From Candidatus Eiseniibacteriota bacterium (GTDB taxonomy: Bacteria; JAFGKV01): DNA of 14,156 nucleotides. Of this stretch, positions 6,193 through 13,414 are shown piece after piece. The notes below the pieces were generated by a model. The model saw nothing but the letters and a program-made list of their open reading frames with translations, did no database searches and was not told the origin of the DNA. The translations under genes and the position numbers were made by a program. Location of the stretch: NCBI GenBank assembly GCA_025453925.1, contig JALOPK010000050.1:1-14156 (forward strand), given 5' to 3'. Positions within the stretch are counted from its first letter, which is position 1; each line of letters begins with the position of its first letter.

Positions 6193-7926
6193 ATGACCAG
6201 ACACAACCTGACGTCGCGCCGACTCCGTCCGCGCGGCGCGGTTGTCTATCCCCTGGCGGGTCTGGTCACGCTCATCGTGGTCATCGTAGCCCTCAGCGCG
6301 GTGCTCTCGAGGCTGACCGAACGCCACGTCTATGATCTTCTGTCCGCTGAGGGGCGCCATCTGGCGGCGAGCATCAAGGCAAGCACCCTGCACGGGTTGA
6401 GCAGGATGCGGACCTCCCAGGATGAACTGGTGCGGCGGCTGAAGGTCCAGGCGGCGTGGCTCGACACCACGCTCACGGGAGATCCACGGCACGATGGGCC
6501 GCTCATCGTTGACCTGGGAGAGCGGGAAGATCTCGACGTGGTGGCAGTGTACGATCCGCTGCTCCAGCCGCTTATCTGGGCGGGGGGAGGCCCTCCGCGG
6601 GGGGCGGGGCCGGGCCCGCGGTGGGAGGCCGGGCCACCCCGCGGACGACCGCCGGCCATGTGCCCGGATGTATGCGGTTCACTGGTCGGCATCATGGCGA
6701 AGTTCTACGCCTCAGGAGATGCCGAACAAGCGTTCGACACCTGGGGGGGACATCATGGATGGAACCGGTCGGGAACACGGCCGGTGGCGTATGCCCGCAG
6801 GCGGGCGGGTGGGGGAGTGGTGTTCCTCAGGACCAGCGACGATCTCACGCGGCGCACCCTCGATGTCGACTCGTTCCAGGGCCTTCTCGATAACCTGGCG
6901 TTGGCCAGGAAAGTTCGCGGGATCGCGGTCACCGATGCCCGGAGTACGGTGCTGTTCTCCACCGATAGGGAGCAGATCGGTTCGCGCTGGCTCGATCCTC
7001 CACCCGAGGCGCAGCTGCTCATGGTGAGTGAGCCCTTTCCATTGGGCGGCGACACTCCCGGGACAATCCGCATCGCGCTCACCACCGATGACGCTCGTCA
7101 GGTGCTCGGCACGGCCGGGCGGAATCTATCCGTTCTGACCTTGGCCGCCTCGCTGGTTGGTGTCGCCGGGCTCCTTTCTGTCTTCAGCATCGAACGCCGG
7201 CACCACGCGCGCGCGGAGACCCTGCGGGAGGCGCTTCATCAGCACGACCGACTCGCCGACCTGGGGCGCATGACGGCCACCGTCGCGCACGAGATCCGCA
7301 ACCCGCTGAACGCGTTGGGGCTTACCGCCCAGAGACTGGCCCGGATGTCATCGGTCGATGGTTCCCGGGACGACGTCCAGGAGCTTTCCTCGCTGGTCAG
7401 ACAGGAAGTCGCGCGGCTCGACCGGACCGTGGATGCCTTCCTGAACCTTGCGAAACCTCCTCCGACTTCCCGCATCGCTTTCGATCTGAATGAACTCGCC
7501 CGCGCCGTTGCCGGCCTCTACGCGGCCGAAGCCGAACAGAGCGGGGTCAGGTTGCTTCATGAGCCCTCGCCCGAGCCCCTCGAGATGGACGGTGATCCCG
7601 ATCGACTCCACCAGGCCCTTTCGAACCTGGTGCGCAACGCCATCGAATCGTCGCCGCGGGCCGGATCGGTCAGAACAACGGCGAGGAAGGAAGGGACTAT
7701 CGCCGTACTGCGGGTGGAGGACACGGGTCAGGGTTTCTCGGTTGATGCCCTCGAACACGCCACTGCCGCGTTCTTCACGACAAAGACGCAAGGCATGGGG
7801 CTCGGCCTCACGCTGGCCGATCGCGTGGCAAAGGACCACGGCGGGGCATTGGCTATGGGGAACACGGAGCGGGGCGGCGCCTGGGTGGAACTGCGTATCC
7901 CGTTGCGAGGGGAGCCTCACCGGTGA
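6193..7926 (+). CDS. Membrane sensor histidine kinase, ZraS/NtrB-like
   Basis: The 577-residue kinase has TM1 (about 16-38), a periplasmic sensor of about 270 residues and TM2 (about 312-331). The cytoplasmic transmitter follows. H-box A-H-E-I-R-N-P-L-N carries phospho-acceptor His366; the N-box is N-L-V-R-N-A-I-E (Asn482). The G1 box is D-T-G-Q-G-F (510-515), the F-box F-F-T-T-K, and the G2 box G-M-G-L-G-L (534-539). No HAMP domain is evident between TM2 and the H-box. The sensor carries a Gly/Pro/Arg-rich insert (131-155) followed by C-P-D-V-C (157-161) and G-G-H-H-G-W (185-190), possible metal ligands. The ATG at 6193 is preferred because the earlier GTG at 6154 sits inside a stable stem-loop; its ribosome site (AAAGA) is weak, so the start is uncertain. 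The stop overlaps the regulator start by four bases. It probably phosphorylates that regulator in response to a periplasmic metal or envelope signal. Confidence 0.88.
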   Translation: MTRHNLTSRRLRPRGAVVYPLAGLVTLIVVIVALSAVLSRLTERHVYDLLSAEGRHLAASIKASTLHGLSRMRTSQDELVRRLKVQAAWLDTTLTGDPRHDGPLIVDLGEREDLDVVAVYDPLLQPLIWAGGGPPRGAGPGPRWEAGPPRGRPPAMCPDVCGSLVGIMAKFYASGDAEQAFDTWGGHHGWNRSGTRPVAYARRRAGGGVVFLRTSDDLTRRTLDVDSFQGLLDNLALARKVRGIAVTDARSTVLFSTDREQIGSRWLDPPPEAQLLMVSEPFPLGGDTPGTIRIALTTDDARQVLGTAGRNLSVLTLAASLVGVAGLLSVFSIERRHHARAETLREALHQHDRLADLGRMTATVAHEIRNPLNALGLTAQRLARMSSVDGSRDDVQELSSLVRQEVARLDRTVDAFLNLAKPPPTSRIAFDLNELARAVAGLYAAEAEQSGVRLLHEPSPEPLEMDGDPDRLHQALSNLVRNAIESSPRAGSVRTTARKEGTIAVLRVEDTGQGFSVDALEHATAAFFTTKTQGMGLGLTLADRVAKDHGGALAMGNTERGGAWVELRIPLRGEPHR

Positions 7927-9338
7927 CCGCGGCGAAGACGCGCCTTGCCGTGGTGGAGGATGAGGCGGTCCAGCGTCGCCTGATGACTGAGGCGCTGCGT
8001 GAGGCGGGGCACGATGTGACGGGGTTCGAGTCGGCCGAGGCTCTGTTGGCGGTGGGGGAGAGCGCGGCATTCGACGTGGTGCTCACCGACCTGCGCCTCC
8101 CGGGCATGAGCGGAGTCGAGCTCCTCCGGCGACTCCGGGAGATCGATCCCGAGCTGCAGGCCCTCGTGATCACGGCGTACGCGACCATCGAGACTGCCGT
8201 CGAAGCCATCAAGGCCGGCGCCTACGGCTACCTGAGGAAGCCCATCGATCTCGAGGAATTGCTGGTGCTGGTGCGCCGGGCGGGCGGGAACAGACGCCTG
8301 CTCGCGGAGAACCGCGTTCTCAAGGAGCAGTTGAAGGAGCGGTACTCCCTGAAAGGGGTGATCGGCAGCTCATCGCGCATGCAGGAGGTTCTCAGTCTCG
8401 TCTATCGGGCCGCCCCCAGCGTCGCTACCGTGCTGATCACCGGCGAGAGCGGCACCGGCAAGGAGTTGATCGCCCGGGCGCTGCACCTTCAGAGCCCGCG
8501 GGCCCCCGGGCCATTCGTCACGGTGAATTGCGCCGCTCTGCCTGAGACGCTCCTGGAGGCCGAGCTGTTTGGCCACGAAAAGGGCGCCTTCACCGGAGCG
8601 TCCTCGGCGCGGATCGGGCGGTTCGAGGCCGCGGATGGCGGTACGCTCTTTCTGGATGAAGTGGGCGAGATCCCGGTATCGATCCAGGTCAAGCTGCTGA
8701 GGTTCCTCCAGGAGCGTACCGTCGAGCGCCTTGGCAGCAACACGCTCCTGCGCCTGGATGCCCGGCTGGTCGCCGCGACCAATCGGGATCTGGGTCTTCT
8801 CATGCGCGCGGGCCTATTCCGGGAAGACCTCTACTGGAGGCTCAATGTGGTGACCATCGCGCTTCCACCCCTTCGCGAGCGCAGGGAAGACCTGTCACCT
8901 CTGGTCGCGCACTTCCTCTCGCGGCACGCGGAGGCGAACGGGAAGAGCATCGGAGGGTTCAGCCGCGAGTTCTTCACTGCCCTGCACCAGTATGACTTCC
9001 CCGGAAACGTGCGGGAATTGGAGAACATCGTCGAGCACGCGGTGGTGATGGCCCGGGGCGGAATCCTGACCGTGGAAGACCTCCCGCCCTACGTCCGTCC
9101 GGTCGCGACCCCGGGGATTGAGTCAGAGGGTCGCCTGCGTGATGTGCTGGAGTCCGTGGAGCGGGGCATGATCGAACGGGCGCTGGCGGACACCGGATCA
9201 GTGCAGACCAAGGCCGCCCAACGACTAGGGATCAGCGAACGGATGCTGCGCTACAAGATCACGAAATATGGTCTGAAGGAACTCCGCCCCGCGGCGCCTA
9301 CCGGGGAGGAATCCAGCCGGGCACCGCTGCCGTCATGA
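7923..9338 (+). CDS. NtrC-class sigma-54-dependent response regulator, ZraR-like
   Basis: The 471-residue protein has three domains. The receiver (1-120) has acidic Glu12/Asp13, phospho-acceptor Asp56 in V-L-T-D-L-R-L-P, Thr84 and Lys106. The AAA+ domain (about 145-380) has Walker A G-E-S-G-T-G-K (174-180), the sigma-54-contacting loop G-A-F-T-G-A (221-226), Walker B T-L-F-L-D-E (241-246), A-T-N-R-D-L and G-N-V-R-E-L-E-N. A Fis-type helix-turn-helix (about 415-452) has K-A-A-Q-R-L-G-I-S-E-R-M-L-R-Y-K. All parts needed for ATP-driven opening of sigma-54 promoters are intact. The GTG start at 7923 overlaps the kinase stop (GTGA) and is preceded by GAGGGGAG eight bases upstream. Its likely target is the sigma-54 promoter at 5475-5490 ahead of its own operon. 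The 3' end overlaps the oppositely oriented glycosylase gene by 41 bases. Among regulators, ZraR/AtoC/NtrC-like subtype names are less certain than the class. Confidence 0.95.
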   Translation: MTAAKTRLAVVEDEAVQRRLMTEALREAGHDVTGFESAEALLAVGESAAFDVVLTDLRLPGMSGVELLRRLREIDPELQALVITAYATIETAVEAIKAGAYGYLRKPIDLEELLVLVRRAGGNRRLLAENRVLKEQLKERYSLKGVIGSSSRMQEVLSLVYRAAPSVATVLITGESGTGKELIARALHLQSPRAPGPFVTVNCAALPETLLEAELFGHEKGAFTGASSARIGRFEAADGGTLFLDEVGEIPVSIQVKLLRFLQERTVERLGSNTLLRLDARLVAATNRDLGLLMRAGLFREDLYWRLNVVTIALPPLRERREDLSPLVAHFLSRHAEANGKSIGGFSREFFTALHQYDFPGNVRELENIVEHAVVMARGGILTVEDLPPYVRPVATPGIESEGRLRDVLESVERGMIERALADTGSVQTKAAQRLGISERMLRYKITKYGLKELRPAAPTGEESSRAPLPS

Positions 9339-10053
9339 GCCTGCTCCAGCCCCTGTTCGCCGCGGGATTGGCCGGACTCGGATGCGGCACGGCGGTAACA
9401 GTGCACCCGGTTCCGGCCAGGGCCTCCTGCGCTCGGACGAAGGCGAAGACGCCAAGGGCAATGACCTGCCGGGCCTCCACGAGGAGAGCGGTGCGTCTGA
9501 ACGCATTGTCGCAAATGGCGAACAACTCCACCTGATCAGCCCTCGCAAGCCGGTCAGGGGTGAGGTTGTGGCCGGCGGCGTCGAAGAAGATCAGCGGGCA
9601 GTAGTTGGTGACGAAGCACCGCGCAAAGAACCGCTCAGGCGTGCCGAACGCCGCCCGCGCCCACCCCCAGACCCTCGCACCGCTCACTTCGCTCCGGGTG
9701 CATGCGAACCCCATGATGGGCCGCGACGGGATCTCGCCGACCGGATGCCCCACCGGCTCATCGATGTCGAGCCAGCTCCGAACGTGGGCGACCTCACCGA
9801 AGGGGACGCCGGTCTGCGCCATGCCCCATGGCCCGGGGTTCATGCCCAGAATGAGTAGTTCCTTGGGTGGCGCGCCATACCGGGTCACGTAGGCACGGAA
9901 GCCGGCACGGGCATACTCGAGCGGATTGTAGACGCAGGCAACGGGCCGGCGGAATCTGAGGTCCCCGACCCTGGCGCTCAGATCATCCGCGATCGCCAGG
10001 AGCCCGTTGTCCTTCGCCCCGTCTCCGGTGCAAGGGCCCGCGTTGTTCGTCAA
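9298..10053 (-). CDS. SMUG1-type (family 3) uracil-DNA glycosylase
   Basis: The 251-residue cytoplasmic repair enzyme removes uracil and oxidised pyrimidines from DNA. Family 3 signatures run along its length: V-Y-N-P-L-E-Y-A-R (41-49), L-G-M-N-P-G-P-W-G-M-A-Q-T-G-V-P-F-G (69-86) with the catalytic-site Asn72, R-P-I-M-G-F-A-C-T-R-S-E-V-S-G (111-125), F-V-T-N-Y-C-P-L and A-V-P-H-P-S-P (221-227) with His224. Length suits the family (about 240-270). No ATG occurs before residue 71. The start is therefore taken as the TTG at 10053, which overlaps the stop of the upstream Wzz-like gene (TTGA), implying translational coupling; GGAGG lies 14 bases upstream of it. Pairing a DNA-repair gene with a polysaccharide chain-length gene is unusual. 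Its 3' end runs 41 bases into the converging response-regulator gene. Confidence 0.92.
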   Translation of the reverse strand: MTNNAGPCTGDGAKDNGLLAIADDLSARVGDLRFRRPVACVYNPLEYARAGFRAYVTRYGAPPKELLILGMNPGPWGMAQTGVPFGEVAHVRSWLDIDEPVGHPVGEIPSRPIMGFACTRSEVSGARVWGWARAAFGTPERFFARCFVTNYCPLIFFDAAGHNLTPDRLARADQVELFAICDNAFRRTALLVEARQVIALGVFAFVRAQEALAGTGCTVTAVPHPSPANPAANRGWSRLMTAAVPGWIPPR

Positions 10054-11618
10054 GTCAGGGACGACAGGCCTCCGGCGCCACGCATGAACTCCTTTGCCAG
10101 AGCCGCGGCCGAAGCGACGGAGAACCCCAGCAGCATGCCGAGCAGAACATTGAGTTTTCGCTGCGGGCCGATGCGTTTCTCCGGGATCAACGCGGGATCG
10201 ACCAGCGTCATCGTACCGAGCTTGGCGGCAACCTCGATGCGGGACTGATCGTACTTCTCGGCGAGGATGTTCTTCAGGTTGGCCGCGACCTTGGTTTCTT
10301 CTTCGAGCGCCTGGACGTCGCGCATGCCCGGGTAGAGCCGGTCTTCTACGGAGCGTATGTCGGACTTGATGGATGCCACGACCTCGCGGAGCTGGACTTC
10401 CTTGGCCTGGTACCCTCGGACCGCCACCTGGGTCTCCGCATGATCTCGGAGAAGGGAGACCCGAAGGGGGTTGGCCACCCGCTGCTCCTCCCGGGTACGC
10501 TGCGAGAGCTCACCGCGTGAAGCCGCGGCGAGTTCGCTCAGCCGCTGGTGGATGGACGCCATGTCGGTGTTGTCCTGCCATGCCGATGAAGCGGAGAGAT
10601 CCGCGAACAGCCCGGCGAGATCCTGCAGACCTTCCGAAACGAGGCGGTAGCGTTCACCCCATTCCTGGGCAGTGAGCCGCCGCCTGCCGGGCGGGTTCTG
10701 CAGCTCATCCAGCGCCACCCGCATTCGGGCAACGTCGGAACCGGCCCGGTCGAGAAGGCCGCGCTGCTCCTCGCCCGTCGAGGTGCGCCCCATGCCGGTC
10801 AGGTCGATGCTGCTCAGGAACTGGTGGGCGTCAGACACGATGGACGCCCCATCGGGGGAACCGGCCCCGCTCACGGTGGATTGGGCATCGCGGGTGGACG
10901 CGACGGTCTCTTCCGGCATACCGGACAGCAACGCGGCCAGTTCGCCCAGCCGCGCCTGGTTCCTCACCAGCTCGCCCCGCGTGGCTTCCAGGTCGGTTTC
11001 GAACATCTTGAGCTCCTCAAGAAGGTGCTGGAGCCTGAGCTGCAGCTGGTCAATCCGACCGTGAGCGCGGGCCACCTCCAGAGAATCCTGGACCCGGTTG
11101 AAGCTCTGGTCCGCGTGGTCCAGTTGTTGTCTGATGAATGTCTGGGATGTTTCGATTTCGGTGAGGCGCAGGTCCCGGTAGAGTTGCACAAAACGATCGG
11201 CAACACGGTTCACGATGATCTTGGCCTTGACCGGACTGTTGTACACGAGACCGATCTCGATCAGCTTGGTGTCTTTCACCGGCACCACCGACACCCGGCT
11301 GTGCAGCCCTTGGGGCGTCAGGCGGTCAGGCGGGAAATCCAGACCCAGGTCGCGTACGACGCTCCCCAGCAATTCCTGATTGCCCAGCATGGAGGAGTAT
11401 GTGTCCACGGTGTATACGGTATTGGTGACGTTATAGTAGCCGCCGGACTTGCTCTCGACGCTGGGCTCGAGCACCAGCAGACGCGCCGACGCGCGGTACT
11501 GGTCTTCCAGGAACAGGCTGTAGATGCCTGCGGCGAGCCCGGCGAGAAGCGTTGCGGCACAGACCCAGAACTTGCGCGAAACCAGCGTGTCGATGTACGT
11601 CGTGCGAGCGGGACTCAA
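10050..11618 (-). CDS. Wzz/GumC-type polysaccharide chain-length determinant protein without kinase domain
   Basis: The 522-residue inner-membrane protein has the polysaccharide co-polymerase layout. A short cytoplasmic N-terminus leads to TM1 (about 16-36) and a Wzz domain (Y-R-A-S-A-R-L-L-V-L, residues 41-50). A long coiled-coil periplasmic region follows (about 150-460, many Gln/Glu/Arg/Leu heptads). Then comes the Pro-containing D-P-A-L-I-P-E-K-R-I-G-P-Q-R-K stretch typical of the GNVR region, and TM2 (489-508). Such proteins set chain length of exported polysaccharide with Wzx/Wzy or an outer-membrane exporter. There is no C-terminal Walker/tyrosine-kinase domain. It is longer than classical Wzz (about 330), mostly in the coiled coil. 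The start is TTG at 11618, supported by GGAGGT eight bases upstream. No polymerase, flippase or export channel is in the window; only a glycosyltransferase lies nearby, on the other strand. It is translationally coupled to the SMUG1-type gene. Confidence 0.85.
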   Translation of the reverse strand: MSPARTTYIDTLVSRKFWVCAATLLAGLAAGIYSLFLEDQYRASARLLVLEPSVESKSGGYYNVTNTVYTVDTYSSMLGNQELLGSVVRDLGLDFPPDRLTPQGLHSRVSVVPVKDTKLIEIGLVYNSPVKAKIIVNRVADRFVQLYRDLRLTEIETSQTFIRQQLDHADQSFNRVQDSLEVARAHGRIDQLQLRLQHLLEELKMFETDLEATRGELVRNQARLGELAALLSGMPEETVASTRDAQSTVSGAGSPDGASIVSDAHQFLSSIDLTGMGRTSTGEEQRGLLDRAGSDVARMRVALDELQNPPGRRRLTAQEWGERYRLVSEGLQDLAGLFADLSASSAWQDNTDMASIHQRLSELAAASRGELSQRTREEQRVANPLRVSLLRDHAETQVAVRGYQAKEVQLREVVASIKSDIRSVEDRLYPGMRDVQALEEETKVAANLKNILAEKYDQSRIEVAAKLGTMTLVDPALIPEKRIGPQRKLNVLLGMLLGFSVASAAALAKEFMRGAGGLSSLT

Positions 11619-11626
11619 CGGTGGCG

Positions 11627-11632
11627 ACCTCC
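11627..11632 (-). promoter_or_regulatory. Shine-Dalgarno that fixes the TTG start of the Wzz-like gene
   Basis: Read on the minus strand, GGAGGT lies eight bases before the TTG at 11618-11616. No ATG or GTG with a comparable site precedes the N-terminal transmembrane segment, so this decides an unusual TTG start. Confidence 0.7.
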
Positions 11633-11683
11633 AGGGTTCTTGTTCATCAAAGGCATTTCCCGTGGAAGGTGAGCCCCGCGCGC

Positions 11684-11747
11684 CGCACCGTCAACTCCCG
11701 TTTGGGTTCAACCTCCGCCCATCTGTGCCGGCTCCGTTGACGGTGCG
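11684..11747. repeat. 12-bp inverted repeat with 40-base spacer in the divergent region
   Basis: CGCACCGTCAAC (11684-11695) is the exact reverse complement of GTTGACGGTGCG (11736-11747). In RNA this could form a long-looped stem in the leader of the Wzz-like gene, whose start is 66 bases beyond. As DNA the two half-sites could be bound by a looping regulator. GTTGAC half-sites alone are not diagnostic. Confidence 0.5.
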
Positions 11748-12004
11748 CGTGATCCGGGCCTTCTTGTCGGCGTTTCCATTCCGTGCGGGATTCCCCGTCC
11801 GGATCCCGACGCATCGTACCCTCCGGAGGCCGATCCGGGGTATGGCTCGCTGCACGATGCCCCGGTGGGGGAATGACCATGGGGGGAATCGGTACCGCCG
11901 CCGACCTCCCGTGTACCGCCCGGCGATCGTACACCGCGAACAGTTCCACGACCTGCCTTCGTCGCGCCGGTCGTGCTGACTGCCCGTGAAAGAAGGAGAG
12001 ACCC

Positions 12005-13414
12005 ATGGCATTGGTGTGGACCGAGATCCGACGCGTGTCGTCGAAGGTCCTAGTGGGTGCGAAGACGGTCGGTGAGTTCTTCGTTCTCCTCTACCGCGAT
12101 TTCGAGGATATGCGCTGCGCCACCAGGGCATCTGCGCTCAGCTACGCCACAGTTCTGGCCATCGTGCCTCTCCTGGCCGTCACCATCTCCTTGTCGCGGA
12201 ACTTCCTGAGGGATGCCAGTCAGGATCTGATTCCGAAACTGCTGGATCGGGTGCTCTTCTCCGCGATCCCCTTGCTGGACTACGTACCCCCTTCGTCGCT
12301 GGGCGACAGCACCGTGACACCTCAGACCGCAGCCGATGCGCTCCCGTCCAGGAGCAACGCCGCGCGAGAGCGGATCATCCGGGACATCACGTCGTTCGTG
12401 GAGAACATCAACTACAGCGCGTTGGGTGCCGTGGGGATGCTCGTTTTGCTGTTTGTCGGCGTACGACTCATCGAGGCCGTCGAGAACGCGGTCAATGACG
12501 TGTGGGGGGTGACCCGCGGACGAGGGCGTATCCAGCGTCTGGTGTACTACTGGACCGCTCTAACTCTGGGACCCTTGGTGATTCTCCTGAGCCTGGGGTC
12601 ATCGGCGGCATGGGGAATCGAGAAGCTTGCCGCCTTGCCCGGCCTCAAAGTGATCCCGCAGGCGACCAGCAATCTTGTCGTGCTCTGGCTGCTGTTCGGA
12701 TTGCTGTACCTGGTACTCCCGCACACCCGCGTCAAGCTGTACGCCGCCCTGGCGGGCGGGATCGTGGGGGGATCACTGTGGAGGACGAATAGCCTCCTCT
12801 CCGCCCTGTACTTCCAGAGGGCGGTGGCCTACACCAATATCTACGGGAGCCTCGGCCTCATTCTCGTGGTGCTCGTCGGGATCTACCTCACCTGGCTCAT
12901 CTTCCTGCTCGGCGTCGTGGTCTCCTATCGGGCCCAGCACATGCGGGAATACCATCAGGAGAAGGCACTGCGGCGCGTCAATCAGGCCGCCCTCGAATTC
13001 CTGTCGGTGCACATCATGCTGTTCTCCGTGCGGCGGTTCCTCCAGGGGAGTCGGCCCGCTACCACGGAGATCATGGCCCGCGAGCTCATGGTGCCGGAAC
13101 GCGTCGTGGGAGAAGTCGTGCGGCGGCTGGCTGCCGTGGGCCTGTTGGTCCCGGTCAGCCAGCCGCAGGCGACTACCGGGTATCAGCCGGCCCAGGATCC
13201 CCACGCCGTCCGTGTACTCGACGTGCTGGAGGAGATCCGGTCCGCGGGAGCGGAGTGGCTCGACCCTGCCCCCTCGAGTGAGCGCGAATGGCTGCGGCAG
13301 GTGTTCGCGAACATCCGGACCGGGGCCCTGGAGGCCGGCGGGCGGGCAACCCTGGCGGAGGGCGTGAGGGAGTCATCCGACACCGCAGCGCATCCCCCCC
13401 TGGCGCCGAACTGA
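12005..13414 (+). CDS. YihY/BrkB family inner-membrane protein with C-terminal winged-helix-like extension
   Basis: The 469-residue protein has the YihY (formerly annotated RNase BN/BrkB) membrane core. A-S-A-L-S-Y-A-T-V-L-A-I-V-P-L lies in TM1 (about 42-63). Further hydrophobic segments sit near 140-160, 184-204, 222-239 and 243-258. The signature A-Y-T-N-I-Y-G-S-L-G-L-I-L-V-V-L (275-290) runs into the last helix (to about 308). The loop between TM1 and TM2 (about 70-138) is long. After the last helix, residues about 320-415 form a soluble helical tail (T-T-E-I-M-A-R-E-L-M-V-P, then V-V-R-R-L-A-A-V-G-L-L-V) that looks like a winged helix, as in longer YihY members. The molecular role of the family is not settled; the old RNase BN name is wrong. 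Start is supported by GAAGGAGAG upstream. Its stop shares one base with the start of the glycosyltransferase gene (TGATG), so the two are likely co-translated. Confidence 0.9.
   Translation: MALVWTEIRRVSSKVLVGAKTVGEFFVLLYRDFEDMRCATRASALSYATVLAIVPLLAVTISLSRNFLRDASQDLIPKLLDRVLFSAIPLLDYVPPSSLGDSTVTPQTAADALPSRSNAARERIIRDITSFVENINYSALGAVGMLVLLFVGVRLIEAVENAVNDVWGVTRGRGRIQRLVYYWTALTLGPLVILLSLGSSAAWGIEKLAALPGLKVIPQATSNLVVLWLLFGLLYLVLPHTRVKLYAALAGGIVGGSLWRTNSLLSALYFQRAVAYTNIYGSLGLILVVLVGIYLTWLIFLLGVVVSYRAQHMREYHQEKALRRVNQAALEFLSVHIMLFSVRRFLQGSRPATTEIMARELMVPERVVGEVVRRLAAVGLLVPVSQPQATTGYQPAQDPHAVRVLDVLEEIRSAGAEWLDPAPSSEREWLRQVFANIRTGALEAGGRATLAEGVRESSDTAAHPPLAPN

Larger units (their letters stand above)
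11619..12004. other. Divergent intergenic region between the Wzz-like and YihY genes
   Basis: These 386 bases separate two genes transcribed away from each other and so should hold both promoters. I see no convincing sigma-70 or sigma-54 boxes. Structured elements are the 12-bp inverted repeat at 11684-11747 and a 10-bp palindrome CCTCCGGAGG near 11820. A strong AAGGAGAG ribosome site precedes the ATG at 12005. No coding frame in it is convincing. Confidence 0.6.

Noticed and set aside
12005-13414. Annotation as ribonuclease BN
   Set aside because: That was a historical misassignment of YihY; the sequence is an integral membrane protein with no nuclease motif.
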